From Methylopila sp. 73B (GTDB taxonomy: Bacteria > Pseudomonadota > Alphaproteobacteria > Rhizobiales > Methylopilaceae): DNA of 64,000 nt. Below the pieces are notes generated by a model. The model searched no databases and was not told the origin of the DNA. It was given only the letters and a program-made list of their open reading frames with translations. Positions 39,693 to 47,472 of the stretch are shown one piece after another. Location: NCBI RefSeq assembly GCF_000526315.1, contig NZ_JAFV01000001.1, forward strand, positions 1,488,001-1,552,000. Direction: 5' to 3'. Positions within the stretch are counted from its first letter, which is position 1; every line of letters begins with the position of its first letter. The position numbers and the translations under genes are program-made.

Positions 39693-40397
39693 TCAGCCGA
39701 GGCCCGACCGGTCCAGCGTCGCGATGAAGTCGCTCAGCCGGTCGCCCTGCACCAGGATGTGGGCGCGCAGTTCGCGCTCGGCGCCCGCCGTGTCGCCGGC
39801 GAAGATCGCCTCGACGATCCGCTCGTGCTCGGCGAGCGAGGTCGCGACGCGGGCGCCGGCGCGGAGCTGCAGGCGGCGGTAGGGCTTCAGCCGCATGTGC
39901 AGCCGGCGCGCCTCGTCGCCGAGGAAACCGTTGTGCGCCTCGGCGTAGATCACGTGGTGGAAGCGCTCGTTGGCGAGATAGTAGGTGTCGCTGTCGCCGT
40001 CCGCCGCCTCCGCCCGGCAGTCGTCGAGCGCGGCCTGCAGCGCCCGGCGGCCGGGCCCGTCGATGCGGCGCGCGGCGAGCCCGCCGGCCATGGCCTCCAG
40101 CGCCGCCATGGCCTCGAACCGTTCGATGATGTCGCGGAAGCCGAGCGAGGCCACGAAGGCGCCGCGCCGGGGCAGCAGCGTGACGAGCCCCGTCGCCGCG
40201 AGCTGGCTCAGCGCCTCGCGCAGGGGGGTGCGCGACACGCCGAAGCGGTCGGCCAGCGTCTGCTCGTCGAGGCGGTCGCCGGGCTTGAAGACGCCCGTGA
40301 CGATGTCCGCCTCGAGCGCGAACCGCAGCGCGTCGGCGCGCCGGACCGGGAGCTCGTCAACCGAGGGCCGTTCGGCCGTATTCCTCTTCGTCCTCAA
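39693..40397 (-). CDS. matR: GntR/FCD transcriptional regulator of the malonate locus
   Basis: A 234-residue FadR-subfamily GntR regulator. The winged helix is at about residues 20-90 ('DRLDEQTLADRFGVSRTPLREALSQL') and the all-helical FCD effector domain at 95-230 with metal/ligand residues in 'YYLANERFHHVIY' and 'EHERIVEAI'. It is divergent from matC-mdcABCDEGH and resembles MatR/MdcY, repressors released by malonate. A MatR-type palindrome in the shared intergenic region supports this. It would also control its own promoter. Confidence 0.85.
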   Translation of the reverse strand: MRTKRNTAERPSVDELPVRRADALRFALEADIVTGVFKPGDRLDEQTLADRFGVSRTPLREALSQLAATGLVTLLPRRGAFVASLGFRDIIERFEAMAALEAMAGGLAARRIDGPGRRALQAALDDCRAEAADGDSDTYYLANERFHHVIYAEAHNGFLGDEARRLHMRLKPYRRLQLRAGARVATSLAEHERIVEAIFAGDTAGAERELRAHILVQGDRLSDFIATLDRSGLG

Positions 40398-40463
40398 GAC
40401 TCTACCGTTCGTGTCGCTGCGTCGCCACGACCGTAGCCGCGCTCTCAGTCATGCACAATCGCA

Positions 40464-40480
40464 TTTCTTGTATACGAAAA
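40464..40480. promoter_or_regulatory. MatR-type operator
   Basis: TTCTTGTATACGAAAA contains the near-palindrome TCTTGTA/TACGAAA, very close to the MatR site TCTTGTA-TACACGA known from Rhizobium. It lies between the regulator and matC, just upstream of the promoter, as expected for malonate-dependent control. A further half site (TTTGTAC) follows at 40494-40500. Confidence 0.75.
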
Positions 40481-40482
40481 TG

Positions 40483-40511
40483 TTGACACTGCATTTGTAC
40501 GGGCGTTTGCT
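40483..40511 (+). promoter_or_regulatory. Candidate matC/mdc promoter
   Basis: TTGACA (40483-40488), a 17-base spacer and TTTGCT (40506-40511). The -35 is perfect; the -10 is poor, which suits a regulated promoter. It lies right next to the MatR-like operator. Confidence 0.45.
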
Positions 40512-40549
40512 GAGCCCATAAAAATCAACAGACTGAGGAAACGCCGACG

Positions 40550-40651
40550 ATGACCAGCGCCCCCCGTGATCCGGGAGGCGGCGGGCTCGCGCCTGCCCTC
40601 CCGAACGCCGCCCTGCTCCCGCTGACCGGGAGCGCCCGCCATGACGCCTGA
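40550..40651 (+). CDS. Possible leader peptide before matC
   Basis: A 33-codon open frame with a good ribosome site (GAGGAAA, 11 bases before the ATG) whose stop overlaps the first codons of matC by 11 bases. The peptide is Pro/Gly/Leu-rich and not recognised. It might couple translation to matC or be an accident of GC-rich sequence. Confidence 0.3.
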   Translation: MTSAPRDPGGGGLAPALPNAALLPLTGSARHDA

Positions 40652-41999
40652 GCTTCTCTCCATCGTCGGCCTCGGCGCGATGTTCGTGGTGGCGACGCTG
40701 CTGCCGGTGAACATGGGCGTGCTCGCCTTCGCGGGCGCCTTCCTCCTCGGCACGCTGGTGGCGGGCCTCACCACCAAGGCCATCATCGGGTTCTTCCCCT
40801 CCGGCCTGTTCCTGACGCTGGTCGGGATCACCTACCTCTTCGCCATCGCCCAGGCGAACGGCACCATCGACTGGCTGGTGCGGCTCGCGGTGAAGGCGGT
40901 CCGCGGCCGGGTCGTCATGATCCCGTGGATCATGTTCCTGGTGGCGGCCGCGCTCACGGCGGTCGGCGCGGTCAGCCCCGGCGCGGTGGCGATCATCGCC
41001 CCCATCGCGCTCGGCTTCGCGATCAAGTACGGCATCTCGCCCTTGCTGATGGGCCTGATGGTGATCCACGGCGCCCAGGCGGGCGGCTTCTCGCCGATCT
41101 CGATCTACGGCGGCATCACCAACGGCGTGGTGGCGAAGGCCGGCCTGCCGATGGACCCGCTCGTGACTTTTGCGGCGAGCTTCGCGGTGAACGCCGGCGT
41201 CGCGGCCCTGCTGTTCGCCGTGCTCGGCGGCAGGAGCCTGTTCGGCGCGCGGGTCGAGACGGCGGGCGCCAACGGCGCGCCTGTCGGCGGCTACGGCCGC
41301 CCGCCCCGGAGCGAGCCGCGCTACGGCGACGCCGAGACCGAGGCGATCTCGGCCGAACGCCGCATCGCGGCCGGCCAGACGCAGACCGACGCCGACCCCA
41401 TGGCCGACAACCGCGCCTACCAGATGCTGACGCTTGGCGGTCTCATCCTGCTCGCGGTCCTGACGCTCGCCTTCAACCTCGACATCGGCTTCTGCGCCAT
41501 CACGATCGGCCTCGCGCTGTCGCTGGTCGCGCCGACGCTGCAGCGCCGCGCCATCGCGCAGGTGACCTGGCCCGAGATCGTGCTGATCACCGGCGTCAGC
41601 ACCTATGTCGGCGTGATGGAGAAGATGGGAACGATCTCCTACGTCGCGGACGGCGTGGCGGGCCTCGCCTCGCCGCTCACCGCGGCGCTGCTGCTGTGCC
41701 TGATCGGCGCGGTGGTCTCGGCCTTCGCCTCCTCGACCGCGGTGCTCGGCTCGCTGATCCCGCTCGCCGTGCCCTTCCTCCAGGGCGACACCGGCGTTGG
41801 CGCCATCGGCTTCATCGCCGCCATGGCGGTGTCCTCGACCATCGTGGACGTGAGCCCGTTCTCCACCAACGGCGCCCTCGTCCTCGCCAACGCGCCCGAA
41901 GGCTCCCGCGACGGCTTCTTCCGCCAGCTGCTGCTCTACGGGGCGATCGTTACGCTCGTGGCGCCGTTCGTGGTTTGGTTCCTGTTCGTGGTGCTGTGA
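40641..41999 (+). CDS. matC: MatC-type malonate/dicarboxylate carrier
   Basis: A 452-residue inner-membrane transporter with about 11-12 hydrophobic helices. The N-terminal half ('NMGVLAFAGAFLLGTLVAGL', 'FFPSGLFLTLVGITYLF', 'GFSPISIYGGITN') matches the MatC family of the ion transporter superfamily. The malonate uptake role follows from its place between a MatR-like regulator and mdc genes; it replaces the MdcLM or MdcF carriers of other mdc loci. GGGAG lies 8 bases before the ATG. Confidence 0.88.
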   Translation: MTPELLSIVGLGAMFVVATLLPVNMGVLAFAGAFLLGTLVAGLTTKAIIGFFPSGLFLTLVGITYLFAIAQANGTIDWLVRLAVKAVRGRVVMIPWIMFLVAAALTAVGAVSPGAVAIIAPIALGFAIKYGISPLLMGLMVIHGAQAGGFSPISIYGGITNGVVAKAGLPMDPLVTFAASFAVNAGVAALLFAVLGGRSLFGARVETAGANGAPVGGYGRPPRSEPRYGDAETEAISAERRIAAGQTQTDADPMADNRAYQMLTLGGLILLAVLTLAFNLDIGFCAITIGLALSLVAPTLQRRAIAQVTWPEIVLITGVSTYVGVMEKMGTISYVADGVAGLASPLTAALLLCLIGAVVSAFASSTAVLGSLIPLAVPFLQGDTGVGAIGFIAAMAVSSTIVDVSPFSTNGALVLANAPEGSRDGFFRQLLLYGAIVTLVAPFVVWFLFVVL

Positions 42000-42018
42000 G
42001 GACGGATCGTCAAACCGC

Positions 42019-42146
42019 GAAGCCCCCTCACCCGGCGCTTCGCGCCGACCTCTCCCCGCCGGGGAGAGGTTAAGAACGGCGCCGCTTCTCACCTCTCCCC
42101 GGCGGGGAGAGGTCGGAGGGCGGAGCCCTCCGGGTGAGGGGGCTTC
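42019..42146. repeat. Palindromic repeat element, family C
   Basis: Perfect 17-bp outer arms (GAAGCCCCCTCACCCGG at 42019-42035 and its reverse complement at 42130-42146) with nested inner repeats (ACCTCTCCCCGCCGGGGAGAGGT and a mirrored copy CACCTCTCCCCGGCGGGGAGAGGTC). It fills nearly the whole gap between matC and mdcA and could act as an attenuator or mRNA-stability element. Different in sequence from the two repeats in mdcB. Confidence 0.85.
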
Positions 42147-42176
42147 TGGCCCAGCAAAAGGACTTTGGATCCAGCG

Positions 42177-43823
42177 ATGTCCGATACGAACTCACGCTCC
42201 TGGTCGACCCGCCGCGACGACAAGCTGCGCCGTTTGCGGGCGGTCGAAGCGCACGCGGACGGTAAGGTTCTTCGCGCGGCCGAGATGGTCGCGGCGCTGG
42301 AGGCGGTCCTCGTCTCCGGAGACCGGGTGGCGCTCGAGGGCGACAACCAGAAGCAGGCGGACTTTCTCTCGCGCTCCCTGGCGAAGGTCAGCCCCGAAAA
42401 GGTGCGCGACCTGCACATGCTGATCTCGTCGATCTCGCGGCCCGAGCAGATCGACGTGTTCGAGACCGGCGTGGCCAAGAAGATCGACTTCGCCTACGCC
42501 GGCCCGCAGTCGCTGCGCGTGGCGCAGCTGCTCGAGGACGGCGCGCTCGAGGTCGGGGCGATCCACACCTATGTGGAACTCTACGCCCGCATGTTCGTGG
42601 ACCTGACGCCGCGCGTCGCGCTGGTGGCGGCCGAGAAGGCCGATCGGTTCGGCAACCTCTACACCGGCGCCAACACCGAGGACACGCCGACCATCGTGGA
42701 GGCGACGGCCTTCGGCGGCGGGATCGTGATCGCGCAGGCGAACGAGATCGTCGACGAGCTGCCGCGCGTCGACATTCCCGGCGACTGGGTCGATTTCGTC
42801 GTCAAGGCGGACCGCCCCGCCGCGATCGAGCCGCTGTTCACCCGCGACCCCCGCCTGATCACCGAGCAGCACATCCTGATGGCGATGCTCGCGATCCGCG
42901 GCGTCTACGAGCGCCACGGCGTGGTCTCGCTCAACCACGGCATCGGCTTCAACACGGCGGCGATCGAGCTGCTGCTGCCGACCTACGCCGAGCGCCTCGG
43001 GCTGAAGGGGAAGATCGCCCGGCACTGGACGCTGAACCCTCACCCGACCCTGATCCCCGCGATCGAGAGCGGCTGGGTCGACAGCGTGCACTGCTTCGGC
43101 GGCGAGGTCGGCATGGAGGCCTACATCGCCGCGCGCTCCGACGTGTTCTTCACCGGCCGAGACGGCTCGCTGCGGTCGAACCGGGTGCTGTGCCAGCTCG
43201 CGGGGCAATACGCCGTCGACATGTTCATCGGCGCGACGCTGCAAATCGACGGCGACGCCAACTCCTCGACCGTCACCGCCGGCCGTCTGGCGGGGTTCGG
43301 CGGCGCGCCCAACATGGGCCACGACCCCGGCGGCCGGCGGCATTCGAGCAAAGCCTGGCTCGACATGAAGACCGACCCCTCCCCTACCGCCCGCGGCAAG
43401 AAGCTGGTCGTGCAGATGGCGGAGACCTTCCAGTCCGGCGGCGTGCCGACCTTCGTGGAGGAGCTCGACGCGGTGAGCGTCGGCCGGGCCGCAGGCATGC
43501 CGATCGCGCCTGTGATGATCTACGGCGACGACGTCAGCCATGTGGTTACCGAGGAGGGCGTCGCCTACCTCTATCTCGCGGCCGACGAGGACGAGCGCCG
43601 GGCGGCGCTCGCGGCGGTCGCGGGCGTCAGCCCGATCGGCCTGCGCCACGACCCGCGCCGCACGGACGACCTGCGCGCCAAGGGCCTGGTGGCCTACCCC
43701 GAGGACCTCGGCGTCGACCCCACCGAAGCCAGCCGCTCCCTGCTTGCGGCGCGCACCATCGAGGACCTGGTCGAATGGTCCGGCGGGCTTTATGCGCCGC
43801 CCGCGAAGTTCAGGAGCTTTTGA
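42177..43823 (+). CDS. mdcA: Malonate decarboxylase, alpha subunit
   Basis: A 548-residue acyl-carrier-protein transferase subunit: it exchanges acetyl for malonyl on the prosthetic group of MdcC, starting the cycle. 'RVALEGDNQKQADFLSRSL' near the N-terminus, 'GFGGAPNMGHDPGGRRHSS' and 'YGDDVSHVVTEEGVAYLYLA' are typical MdcA/CoA-transferase-like motifs. The ATG at 42177 is used rather than one at 42165. It begins the run mdcA-B-C-D-E-G-H. Works in the cytoplasm as part of a multisubunit, biotin-independent enzyme. Confidence 0.95.
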   Translation: MSDTNSRSWSTRRDDKLRRLRAVEAHADGKVLRAAEMVAALEAVLVSGDRVALEGDNQKQADFLSRSLAKVSPEKVRDLHMLISSISRPEQIDVFETGVAKKIDFAYAGPQSLRVAQLLEDGALEVGAIHTYVELYARMFVDLTPRVALVAAEKADRFGNLYTGANTEDTPTIVEATAFGGGIVIAQANEIVDELPRVDIPGDWVDFVVKADRPAAIEPLFTRDPRLITEQHILMAMLAIRGVYERHGVVSLNHGIGFNTAAIELLLPTYAERLGLKGKIARHWTLNPHPTLIPAIESGWVDSVHCFGGEVGMEAYIAARSDVFFTGRDGSLRSNRVLCQLAGQYAVDMFIGATLQIDGDANSSTVTAGRLAGFGGAPNMGHDPGGRRHSSKAWLDMKTDPSPTARGKKLVVQMAETFQSGGVPTFVEELDAVSVGRAAGMPIAPVMIYGDDVSHVVTEEGVAYLYLAADEDERRAALAAVAGVSPIGLRHDPRRTDDLRAKGLVAYPEDLGVDPTEASRSLLAARTIEDLVEWSGGLYAPPAKFRSF

Positions 43824-43826
43824 GCG

Positions 43827-44930
43827 ATGATGGACACGTTGACGCCGCGCTTTGCGCGCACGCCGTTCACGCGCAGAAACGCGCCGTCATGCCCGCGCGA
43901 AGCGCGGGTATCCACGACTTTCCCTGCCGCGATCGACGCCCAAGTCGTGGATGCCCGCGAAAGCGGGCATGACGGCGAGGATGGCGGCGCGCGCCCTGCG
44001 CATCTCGCCGACCTCGCCGTGGCCGCCCTCGCCGCTGAGGCCGAGCTTACGCCCAAGCCCGGCCTCGTCGACCGGCGCGGCGCGGGCTCCCACGCCGACA
44101 TGGAGCTCGACACGCTGCTCGCCTCCGCCGCGGCGCTGCGCCCGACCTTCGCGGCGCTCGCCCACGCCGCGGAAGGCGAGAGGCCCTCACAGGCCTTGCG
44201 CGAGGCGCTCGCACGCATCGGCCGCGACGGCGAGACCGCGATGTTCGCCGCGACTGGCGGCGTCAACACGCACCGCGGCGCGATCTTCGCGCTCGGCCTG
44301 ATCATGGCGGCCGCGGCGATCGAGGGCTGGGACGCGGCGGCCGCCGACATCTGCGCGACGGCCGGCGCGATCGCCCGTTTCGCCGATGGCGCGGCCCCCG
44401 TCGCCGTGCTGAACGGCGCCGTCGCCTGCCGGACCTACGGCGTCGGCGGCGCGCGTGGCGAAGCGGCGGCCGGGTTCCCGCATGCGCTCAAGGCGCTCGA
44501 AGCGGTGCGCGACGCCCGCGCGCGCGGCGCGACGGAGACCGCCGCCCGTCTCGACGGGCTGATGGCGGCGATGGCGGGCCTCGACGACACCTGCCTGCTC
44601 CACCGCGGCGGGCGGCGGGCGCTGAGGGTCGCGCGTCTCGGCGCGCGCGCCGTGATCGCGTCCGACGGCGCTGCGACCGCGGACGGCAGGGCGGCGCTGC
44701 GCGCGCTCGACCGCCGCCTGCTCGCGCTCAACGCCTCGCCCGGCGGAAGCGCCGACATGCTGGCGGCCGCGCTGCTGCTCGACGCGCTCGACGCCAGCCG
44801 TCATCCCGGCCGCAGCCGAGCGGAGAGCCGGGACCGTCTTCGGGATCAGGCGCCCCCTCCCGACGACGATCCCGGATCGGCGCGGCTGACGCCGCTCGTC
44901 CGGGATGACGACGCGGACAGGGAGGCCTGA
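43827..44930 (+). CDS. mdcB: Triphosphoribosyl-dephospho-CoA synthase with repeat-derived ends
   Basis: A 367-residue enzyme making 2'-(5''-triphosphoribosyl)-3'-dephospho-CoA, the prosthetic-group precursor for MdcC. The core starts at about residue 58 ('LADLAVAALAAEAELTPKPGLVD') and contains 'FAATGGVNTHRGAIFALG' and 'DDTCLLHRGG'. It is longer than the usual 280-290 residues because residues about 19-51 and 325-362 are encoded by two different palindromic repeats in open frame. The in-frame ATGs all lie before the first repeat, so at least part of it must be translated. The core motifs look intact, so the enzyme is probably active. Confidence 0.92.
   Translation: MMDTLTPRFARTPFTRRNAPSCPREARVSTTFPAAIDAQVVDARESGHDGEDGGARPAHLADLAVAALAAEAELTPKPGLVDRRGAGSHADMELDTLLASAAALRPTFAALAHAAEGERPSQALREALARIGRDGETAMFAATGGVNTHRGAIFALGLIMAAAAIEGWDAAAADICATAGAIARFADGAAPVAVLNGAVACRTYGVGGARGEAAAGFPHALKALEAVRDARARGATETAARLDGLMAAMAGLDDTCLLHRGGRRALRVARLGARAVIASDGAATADGRAALRALDRRLLALNASPGGSADMLAAALLLDALDASRHPGRSRAESRDRLRDQAPPPDDDPGSARLTPLVRDDDADREA
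43882..43977. repeat. Palindromic repeat, family A, inside the 5' part of mdcB
   Basis: Perfect 15-bp outer arms (CGCCGTCATGCCCGC at 43882-43896 and its reverse complement at 43963-43977), with inner pairs TCCACGACTT/AAGTCGTGGA (43911-43920 and 43942-43951). Length 96 bases, a multiple of 3, so its insertion kept the mdcB reading frame. Confidence 0.88.
44799..44910. repeat. Palindromic repeat, family B, inside the 3' part of mdcB
   Basis: Outer arms CGTCATCCCGG (44799-44809) and CCGGGATGACG (44900-44910); it shares the arms and the internal motifs AGCGGAGA, CCGGGA and ACGATCCCGGATCGGC with the intergenic copy at 4934-5056. It encodes nearly all of the extra C-terminal residues of MdcB. Confidence 0.85.
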
Positions 44931-44934
44931 TCCC

Positions 44935-45222
44935 ATGGAACGCTTCGAACTCCGCTTCTCCGGCAACGCGCCGCTCGCCGGCCGGGCCCATGTGGGCGTG
45001 GTGGCCTCCGGCGATCTCGAGGTGCTGATTGAGCCCGCCAACGAGACGGTGGTCTCCGTCCGCACCAGCGTCGACGGCTTTGAGAAGGTCTGGCGCGCGA
45101 CGCTGGAGCGCTTCTTCGCCCGCCATCCCGTCGCCGCCCGGATCGAGATCAACGACTCCGGCGCAACGCCGGGCGTGGTCAGCCTTCGTCTCGCCCAGGC
45201 GCTGGAAAGGACCAAGGCATGA
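44935..45222 (+). CDS. mdcC: Malonate decarboxylase acyl carrier protein (delta subunit)
   Basis: A 95-residue ACP. Ser25 in 'VVASGDLEV' is at the position where MdcC carries the phosphoribosyl-dephospho-CoA group. 'INDSGATPGVVSLRLAQALER' at the C-terminus is family-typical. GGGAGG precedes the ATG. It is loaded by MdcB and MdcG, charged by MdcH, and used by MdcA and MdcD/E. Confidence 0.93.
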   Translation: MERFELRFSGNAPLAGRAHVGVVASGDLEVLIEPANETVVSVRTSVDGFEKVWRATLERFFARHPVAARIEINDSGATPGVVSLRLAQALERTKA

Positions 45223-46061
45223 GCGTTCCCGCACTCATGAGCCGCACCAGCTTCGTGGAGCTGAACGCCCGCGAGCGCGCCCGCGCGCTGCTGGACGACG
45301 GCTCGTTCCGCGAGCTGCTCGGCCCCTTCGACCGGATCGAGAGCCCCTGGCTCGCGCGCCAGAACCTCGTGCCGCAGGCGGACGACGGCGTGGTGGTGGC
45401 GCGCGGGACGATCGGCGGCGTCGCGGCGGTCGTGATCGCCATCGAGGGCGCGTTCCAGGGCGGCAGCACCGGCGAGGTCTCCGGCGCCAAGATCGCCGGG
45501 GCGCTGGAGCTCGCGGCGAAAGACGCCGCGGCGGGCAAGCCGATCCGCCCGGTGCTGGTGTTCGAGACCGGCGGCGTGCGGCTGCAGGAGGCGAACCTCG
45601 GCCTCGCCGCCATGGCGGACGTGCACGCCGCCGTCGTGGCGCTGCGCGCCCACGTCCCCGTCGTCGGCGTCATCGCAGGCATGATCGGCTGCTTCGGCGG
45701 GATGGGGATCACTGCCGGACTGGTGAGCCGGCTCATCGTCACAAAACAGGCGCGGCTCGGGCTCAACGGCCCGGAGGTGATCGAACAGAACGCCGGCGTC
45801 GAGGAGCTCGACAGCCGCGACCGGCCGCTGATCTGGAGCCTGACCGGCGGAGAGCAGCGCCACGCGGTGGGCCTCGCCGACGACCTCGTCGCCGACGACG
45901 CCGAGGCGCTGGCGGACGCCGTCCGCTCCGCCTTCGAGCGCGGCCGGCCGGCGGAGCACCAGAGCGAGCGGATCACGTTCTGGCGCAAACGGCTCGAGCG
46001 CCTGCCCGCGGCGCCGGAGGGACCGGCGCTGCGCAAGCTCTGGATGGGAGATCAGGCATGA
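45219..46061 (+). CDS. mdcD: Malonate decarboxylase, beta subunit
   Basis: A 280-residue crotonase-fold carboxyltransferase-like subunit that, with MdcE, decarboxylates malonyl-S-ACP to acetyl-S-ACP. 'AIEGAFQGGSTGEVSGAKIA' and 'VLVFETGGVRLQEANLGLAA' are the oxyanion-hole regions. The start overlaps the mdcC stop and the end overlaps the mdcE start (ATGA at 46058-46061), keeping subunit ratios equal. Confidence 0.95.
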   Translation: MSVPALMSRTSFVELNARERARALLDDGSFRELLGPFDRIESPWLARQNLVPQADDGVVVARGTIGGVAAVVIAIEGAFQGGSTGEVSGAKIAGALELAAKDAAAGKPIRPVLVFETGGVRLQEANLGLAAMADVHAAVVALRAHVPVVGVIAGMIGCFGGMGITAGLVSRLIVTKQARLGLNGPEVIEQNAGVEELDSRDRPLIWSLTGGEQRHAVGLADDLVADDAEALADAVRSAFERGRPAEHQSERITFWRKRLERLPAAPEGPALRKLWMGDQA

Positions 46062-46864
46062 GCGCAGACGCGACAAGCCGCGGCCGGACCTGGTTCGAGG
46101 CGCTCGGCCGTGGCGCCCCGCGACTCGACGGCGGCCCGGCCTCCGTGCTCGCGGCGGACGTCGCGATCGGCGGCGAGACCGTGCGGATGATCTCGGTCGT
46201 CACGAACCCCGAAAACCGCTTCCCGCGGGCGCGCGAGGGCGAGGTCGGGCTCGACGAGGGCTGGGGCGTCGCCGCCCGGGTGCGCGAGGTCTTGGGGCCG
46301 GAGCAGCGCCCGATCCTCGCGATCGTCGACGTTCCGAGCCAGGCCTATGGCCGCACCGAAGAGCTCTACGGCATCCACCTCGCCTGCGCCGCGGCGGCCG
46401 ACGCCTACGCCAGCGCCCGGCTCGCGGGCCATCCCGTGGTGTCGCTGGTGGTGGGGCGCGCGCTGTCGGGGGCGTTTCTGGCCCACGGCTACCAGGCCAA
46501 CCGCGTGGTGGCGCTCGATGATCCCAGAATCTCGATCCACGCCATGGGCAAGCAGGCCGCCGCCCGGGTGACCAAGCGGACCGTCGAGCAACTGGAGAAG
46601 CTTGGCGAGGAGATCCTGCCCCTCGCCTACGACGTGCGGTCCTTCGCGAAGCTCGGGCTGGTGCACGAGCTGATCGGCGGCGTCGACGCCGACGCGCCGG
46701 GCACCGCGGACGTCGCCAAGGTTACGGAGCGCATCGCCGCCGCCATCGCCGACGCCAGGGCCGGCCCGCGCGACCTCTCGAGCCGCCTGACGTCTCGGGA
46801 AGCGCGGGAGAACCGGGCGGCGTCGATCCGGGTGCGCGAGGCCCTCGCCGCGCAATGGGGGTGA
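46058..46864 (+). CDS. mdcE: Malonate decarboxylase, gamma subunit
   Basis: A 268-residue partner of MdcD. 'VDVPSQAYGRTEELYGIHL', 'GRALSGAFLAHGYQANRVVAL' and 'IHAMGKQAAARVT' are MdcE motifs of the crotonase fold. The start overlaps mdcD by 4 nt, and the end overlaps mdcG by 10 nt. Confidence 0.94.
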   Translation: MSADATSRGRTWFEALGRGAPRLDGGPASVLAADVAIGGETVRMISVVTNPENRFPRAREGEVGLDEGWGVAARVREVLGPEQRPILAIVDVPSQAYGRTEELYGIHLACAAAADAYASARLAGHPVVSLVVGRALSGAFLAHGYQANRVVALDDPRISIHAMGKQAAARVTKRTVEQLEKLGEEILPLAYDVRSFAKLGLVHELIGGVDADAPGTADVAKVTERIAAAIADARAGPRDLSSRLTSREARENRAASIRVREALAAQWG

Positions 46865-47472
46865 GGCCGCACGACCTGCTGCGCCTGACGACGCCGGGCG
46901 CGCTCGCCGCCGTCGACGCGCCGGACTGGGTGGCGCAGTCGCTGGCCGCCGCGCCGTGGGTCGTCGTGCGGCGTGCGGGGCTCACGCGGGGCCGGATCGC
47001 GGTCGGCGTGCGCGGAGTCTCCCGCGCGGAGCGCTTCGCCGCCTTCACCGCCGAGGACGCGATCGCCGAGCGGCTCAGCCCGGAGGACCTTCGTAATCAC
47101 GCTCCGTCGCGCGCGCATCCCGCCTTCGCGGCGCTGGCGCAGCTCGGACCCGCCCTCGACGACGCGGGGCTTCCCTGGGGTCCGGCCGGCGCGGCCGGCT
47201 ACGAACTCGCCACCGGGCGTCCGGCGCTCACCGCGACCAGCGATCTCGACCTCGTGCTGCGCGCCGACGCGGCCACGGACATGCGCGCCCTCCCCGCCGT
47301 GTCGGAGGCCGCCGCCCGAGCGCCGCTCCGGGTCGACGTCCTGGTGGAGACGCCGGGCGGCGCGGTCGCGCTGGACGAGTTGCTGGGCGGCTCGGCGGAG
47401 GTCCTGCTGCGCACCCCGCAGGGGCCGCGCCTCGCGTCCCTCGACGAGCTTTGGGTCGCAGCGCCATGCTGA
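46855..47472 (+). CDS. mdcG: Malonate decarboxylase holo-ACP synthase (phosphoribosyl-dephospho-CoA transferase)
   Basis: A 205-residue nucleotidyltransferase that attaches the MdcB product to Ser25 of MdcC. The DxD motif is in 'TSDLDLVLRAD' and a second acidic residue in 'LRVDVLVETP' completes the metal site. The N-terminal half matches MdcG ('RPHDLLRLT'). It overlaps mdcE by 10 nt and mdcH by 7 nt. Confidence 0.9.
   Translation: MGVRPHDLLRLTTPGALAAVDAPDWVAQSLAAAPWVVVRRAGLTRGRIAVGVRGVSRAERFAAFTAEDAIAERLSPEDLRNHAPSRAHPAFAALAQLGPALDDAGLPWGPAGAAGYELATGRPALTATSDLDLVLRADAATDMRALPAVSEAAARAPLRVDVLVETPGGAVALDELLGGSAEVLLRTPQGPRLASLDELWVAAPC

Noticed and set aside
40449-42092. Long minus-strand frame opposite matC
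   Set aside because: His/Arg/Asp-rich repeats caused by the complement of hydrophobic codons; the MatC frame has proper transmembrane helices.
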